DNA from: Pseudisothecium myosuroides
Lineage: Eukaryota > Streptophyta > Bryopsida > Hypnales > Lembophyllaceae
Direction: 5' to 3'
Length of the DNA: 64,000 nucleotides
Assembly (NCBI GenBank): GCA_951799445.1
Contig: OX637296.1
Location: 19,716,001-19,780,000, forward strand
Below, piece by piece: positions 60,822-64,000 of this stretch. The notes beneath the pieces were generated by a model. That model made no database searches. It saw only the letters and a program-made list of their open reading frames with translations, and had not been told where the DNA came from. Both the position numbers and the translations under genes were made by a program. The first letter of the stretch is position 1, and each line of letters begins with the position of its first letter.

Positions 60822-61281
60822 GGGGTGAACTGACCACCTCGCTCGGCCGCTCGGGAAAATGCTGAATTTAAAAAAAAATTCACACATGACAAAATTTGCA
60901 AATTTTGAATTCACATTTGCAATCAAATTAACCCTTGAACGACGCGGCGGACGTTTTGAGGCCGATGAATGACAAGAGAATCTCCTGTGTAGGACAGAAG
61001 TGCAACTACTCATCCTCCAAATTTTGTGGGGAAAGGGAAGATAATCTACAATAGTTTGACTTCCAATGACTGCTTTTGCATTATTTTAATCTAACAATCC
61101 ACACGGTGACAAAACAAATGATTTCTACGGTTATGAGCCCGTTGTTTAAGGATTAAAGGCTCCAAATTAGCTAGGAGAGGTGTAGAAGATAAATTAAGCG
61201 GGCACAAAATAGGGGGCATTTTTTTTTACTTGCACCTCTAGATTGACTTGGAGCGGCCGAGCGAGGAGGCCAGTTCACCCC
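60822..61281. mobile_element. MITE, family H, carrying a nested TTAA element
   Basis: GGGGTGAACTGACCACCTCG then CTCGGCCGCTC at the left is inverted at the right with two differences in 31. The two halves of the family H interior are separated by a family A element (60928-61156). Without it the length is about 231 bp, close to the intact copy at 59501. Confidence 0.9.
60928..61156 (+). mobile_element. TTAA MITE, family A (nested)
   Basis: TTAACCCTTGAACGACGCGG at the left and CGTTGTTTAAGGATTAA at the right. The intact host copy at 59501 reads TTTGCAATCAGAGGCCCC where this insertion sits, allowing direct comparison of empty and filled sites. Confidence 0.9.
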
Positions 61282-61342
61282 AACCTCCATCACCAAGCTT
61301 AAATTTTTTTCTAATTCCCACTAGGCTAAAGGAGAAGGTAAG

Positions 61343-61665
61343 TAAGGTAGTAGGCTCATAAAGCGATTGGGCTGTAAAACTGATCATGGCATAAAACCAA
61401 TCATGGCACAGAGTTACATTTTTCTTTCTTCCATGTACCAACGGTGCACATTTCAGGAGGTGGTTGCTTTTAGTGACCACTGCATTTCAACTTCAAAAAT
61501 TCATAACTAATTCCACAAAGGTCCAAAAAACATGAAATGACTTGGGTTAGATGCGAATTCCACTTTTCTTCCTACTAAAATTTATTGAAAATTGTTTCAA
61601 GGAGTTTAGCTTCCCTCAAATGGCAAAAAGCTCTTAGATGGTTGGTTTATGAACCTATGACCTTA
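61343..61665. mobile_element. TA-flanked MITE, family F
   Basis: TAAGGTAGTAGGCTCATAAA at the left and TTTATGAACCTATGACCTTA at the right are inverted repeats. The interior (ACTTGGGTTAGATGCGAATT, TTCATAACTAATTCCACAAA) is the inverse of 29834-30165. Confidence 0.85.
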
Positions 61666-61720
61666 CACTTAATATTTGCAATCTGCTTGCAAACCAACCC
61701 ATAAAGATTCTTGCGTAAAT

Positions 61721-62145
61721 TAAGGTAGAGACACCAATAGCCAATCATTTAAGCGATTTTGGAGCAGATGGTGAGTAGTATGAGGTGGTGAAAAATTTTC
61801 CTACATAGGAAAATAAGTATTGCAGGGATTGCAAATTTTTCAAAATTTTATTCCAAAAATTGAAATTACTGTGAATTTTAGGAGCTAAAAAGTGCACTTC
61901 ACCTATAGTTAGTGTCTAAAGTCTTCTAATTTAGTTCATAGCCGAACTACTTTCCTGCTCACTACTTCCTGCTTTCTTGCTCACTACTTTGGGACATGTG
62001 TCATAACATTATAAACCCAACCATGAAAAGGACCAAAAACACATTCCAAGCTTTGGTTGGAAATTTCTTCCAACCTTAGTTGGAAATAGTTGCACCCTAC
62101 AGGTTGGATACTGGGCGTGGTTAGCCAATTGGTGCCTCTATCTTA
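61721..62145. mobile_element. TA-flanked MITE, family E
   Basis: TAAGGTAGAGACACCAATAG at the left and CAATTGGTGCCTCTATCTTA at the right are inverted ends. The interior matches 46479-46878. Its right end overlaps the TTAA of the next element. Confidence 0.8.
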
Positions 62146-62366
62146 ACACTAGAAGATTGTGGAAATCATTCATTTTGGCACTGTGTGCATTGCTTACTTG
62201 AAAAATCCCCAAGGGCATGCACTTATTGGAGGTCAAAGGTTTATTTACAAGATCTCCCCTTTTCACATACAATTTCAAGGATGAACATCTGCACTTCTGT
62301 CTTACATAGAAGGATACTTTGTCATCCATCAAACACTTAGTGTTTATAACAAAATTGCAAGGTTAA
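62143..62366 (-). mobile_element. TTAA MITE, family A, inverted
   Basis: TTAACACTAGAAGATTGTGG at the left corresponds to the family A right end. The interior, inverted, carries GATGGATGACAAAG, CAGAAGTGCAGATGTTCATC and CCTCCAATAAGTGC. It closes CAAGGTTAA. Confidence 0.7.
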
Positions 62367-64000
62367 AATTAATTATAAAGTAGGCGCAAACCAAAGAGTC
62401 ATTATATAGGAATAACAAAATGTAGAGATCATACTTGTTTTGATCTAAGCTTGAATTCTTTTGAACTTTGTCTTTAGTTTTGCTTCCATCAATGGAAACT
62501 CAAAAGCATGTGGTATATGGGATGGAGAATTGTCAATAACTCAAGTTCAATATCTTGAATTCAAAGCTTACATAATGACAAGATGGTGGATCAAATCATT
62601 TATTGTCATGACCACAACTTGAAGGTAGTATGAAATTCCATCCCAAAGTGTAGAATATGATTGATTTTTTTGTATAGGTTTTATTTATATTGATTTATCC
62701 ATTTAGGCTAAACCCGTTTTCTAGCACATTGTAGATTTGTAGTTTATTATTACAAAGTCCAAAGAATACATGCTAAGAGAATTTGTAATCACCACTTTCA
62801 ATGACTCCCTATAAGATCCAATAAACAAAAATAAGATAGCCTATGCTCACATGCTTATTCAAGTGGTTTTAGATTTAATTTTATGGTTCCTAATTCCTGT
62901 AGTAACTATATATTTTCTATCCAATCATTGTGTGCCGAAGAAATCTAATATGTTGTTTCATTTGTGGAAATAAGTTTGAAGTAAGAGTATCATTTCTAAT
63001 TTATTTACAATAAAATGGATTGGTATAAAGTCTTGTCACAACATTTTTAATTGAATCATGTTGTAGTTTACCATTCTAAGGTGGTACAATACATAGAATT
63101 ATTCCATATGTACACCAAGGGCATGGTTCCCTATAGGTTACAAAAAATGTTGTCCCTTTACACAATATACAAAGTGTCATATGTATACCAAGGACATGGT
63201 TTCTTTTTCCAATTTTGATTGAAAATTCATTTGTCCATATCACATTTTTCTAGTCATGTCAAGTCTTTATAACTCTAAAGCATACATTACACCACCACTA
63301 AAGTTGCTTGTTACAATTTTAAAAAACCTACAATCTCACACAATCTATTTTTGTCTCTATAAATATACCTACTCATTAAAACATACACAATGTATCCACA
63401 AGCTACTACATTGCTTGGCCCAAGCATGTTTTGCACTGAGAGGTTGTTGGAGCTCCTTATATCAAGCTTTGATTGACAAAAATCTAAATTTTATTGGCAC
63501 AAGGAGCATTGATGTTGCTTTCGTAGCATAGGAGCTGCAAACACGATTTGAACAACAATCAAAATAATTTGCTTTTTCCTAAACAAGTGGCTTAAATAAT
63601 AGCATCTAGATGATACAAAGCATGTAGTTAACTAGTTTTTCAACATACAAGTGGTAGTATCATGAAGTTTAGAAATTTGAAGTGGAAGATAGGATAAATC
63701 AAAGTTGCACTTTGTTTTGACTGGCATAGAGAGTTTGAAATTTGGCACATGCTTGTTGGTGGACACTATATAGTCATGTCCAATAATCTTACAAATTTTT
63801 CCTTCTAGGTAGATTCAACTAGCAATAAGTTCATGAACTTCAAGAAGCTCTAGCACTCTAAAAAATGGATGAGAAGTAGAAGCAAGCTCTAAATATGAAG
63901 AAGTTAGTTTGGCATCCTAATTCACCATTGAGAACCTTTGAAAGATAGTCAAAGATTTGTTGCCATACCGGAGCACACCAAAAAACAAGCAAGAAATGAT
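62367..64000. other. AT-rich intergenic DNA, no gene recognised
   Basis: ORFs up to 91 codons without domains. No clear repeat boundaries were found. Confidence 0.45.

Overview
The window looks like nuclear DNA from a land plant, probably an early-diverging lineage such as a moss, liverwort or lycophyte. GC-richer genes with spliceosomal introns sit in very AT-rich DNA packed with small transposon relics. The genes are plant-type: a full-length lipoxygenase, a plant RibF-type FAD synthetase with no kinase domain, a potato-inhibitor-I protein and a TSP9-like thylakoid protein. No bacterial, organellar, rRNA, tRNA or CRISPR feature was found. The lineage is an inference from gene style and repeat content, not from a database match.

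Layout. 1.7-3.1 kb: a TTAA-flanked MITE, then a two-exon gene encoding two potato-inhibitor-I-like domains. 4.0-5.5 kb: a small unknown gene (minus) and a 3-copy tandem repeat. 6.5-9.8 kb: a hAT transposase-derived gene with an intron and an in-frame stop ahead of the dimerisation motif. 9.8-17 kb: AT-rich DNA with an orphan retropepsin ORF (12.7-13.7 kb, minus) and a 0.9 kb TTAA element. 17.1-17.5 kb: six 70-bp tandem repeats. 18.1-21.7 kb: a divergent pair, TSP9-like (minus) and a five-exon FAD synthetase (plus). The synthetase's first two exons look like the N-terminus of translation initiation factor eIF2-beta, and all exon phases fit. 22-34 kb: nested MITEs, a 1.1 kb foldback hairpin, tandem repeats and some uncertain short genes. 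34.8-42.2 kb: a nine-exon lipoxygenase (minus) that reads cleanly to 966 residues. 43-64 kb: almost entirely repeats, including foldback elements, TTAA elements, TA-flanked elements and elements inserted inside one another.

The main repeat signal is a large group of elements bounded by TTAA plus CCC...GGG ends (consensus about TTAACCCYTWAAGGA), from 0.14 to 3.3 kb. These termini resemble the piggyBac superfamily, but no transposase for it was found here. A second group begins and ends TAAGGTA...TACCTTA. A third is made of near-complete palindromes. Several insertions inside other copies give a relative age order.

Functionally the genes are independent loci rather than an operon. Lipoxygenase (oxylipin synthesis) and the protease inhibitor fit wound or herbivore defence. 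FAD synthetase and the TSP9-like protein are housekeeping or plastid functions.
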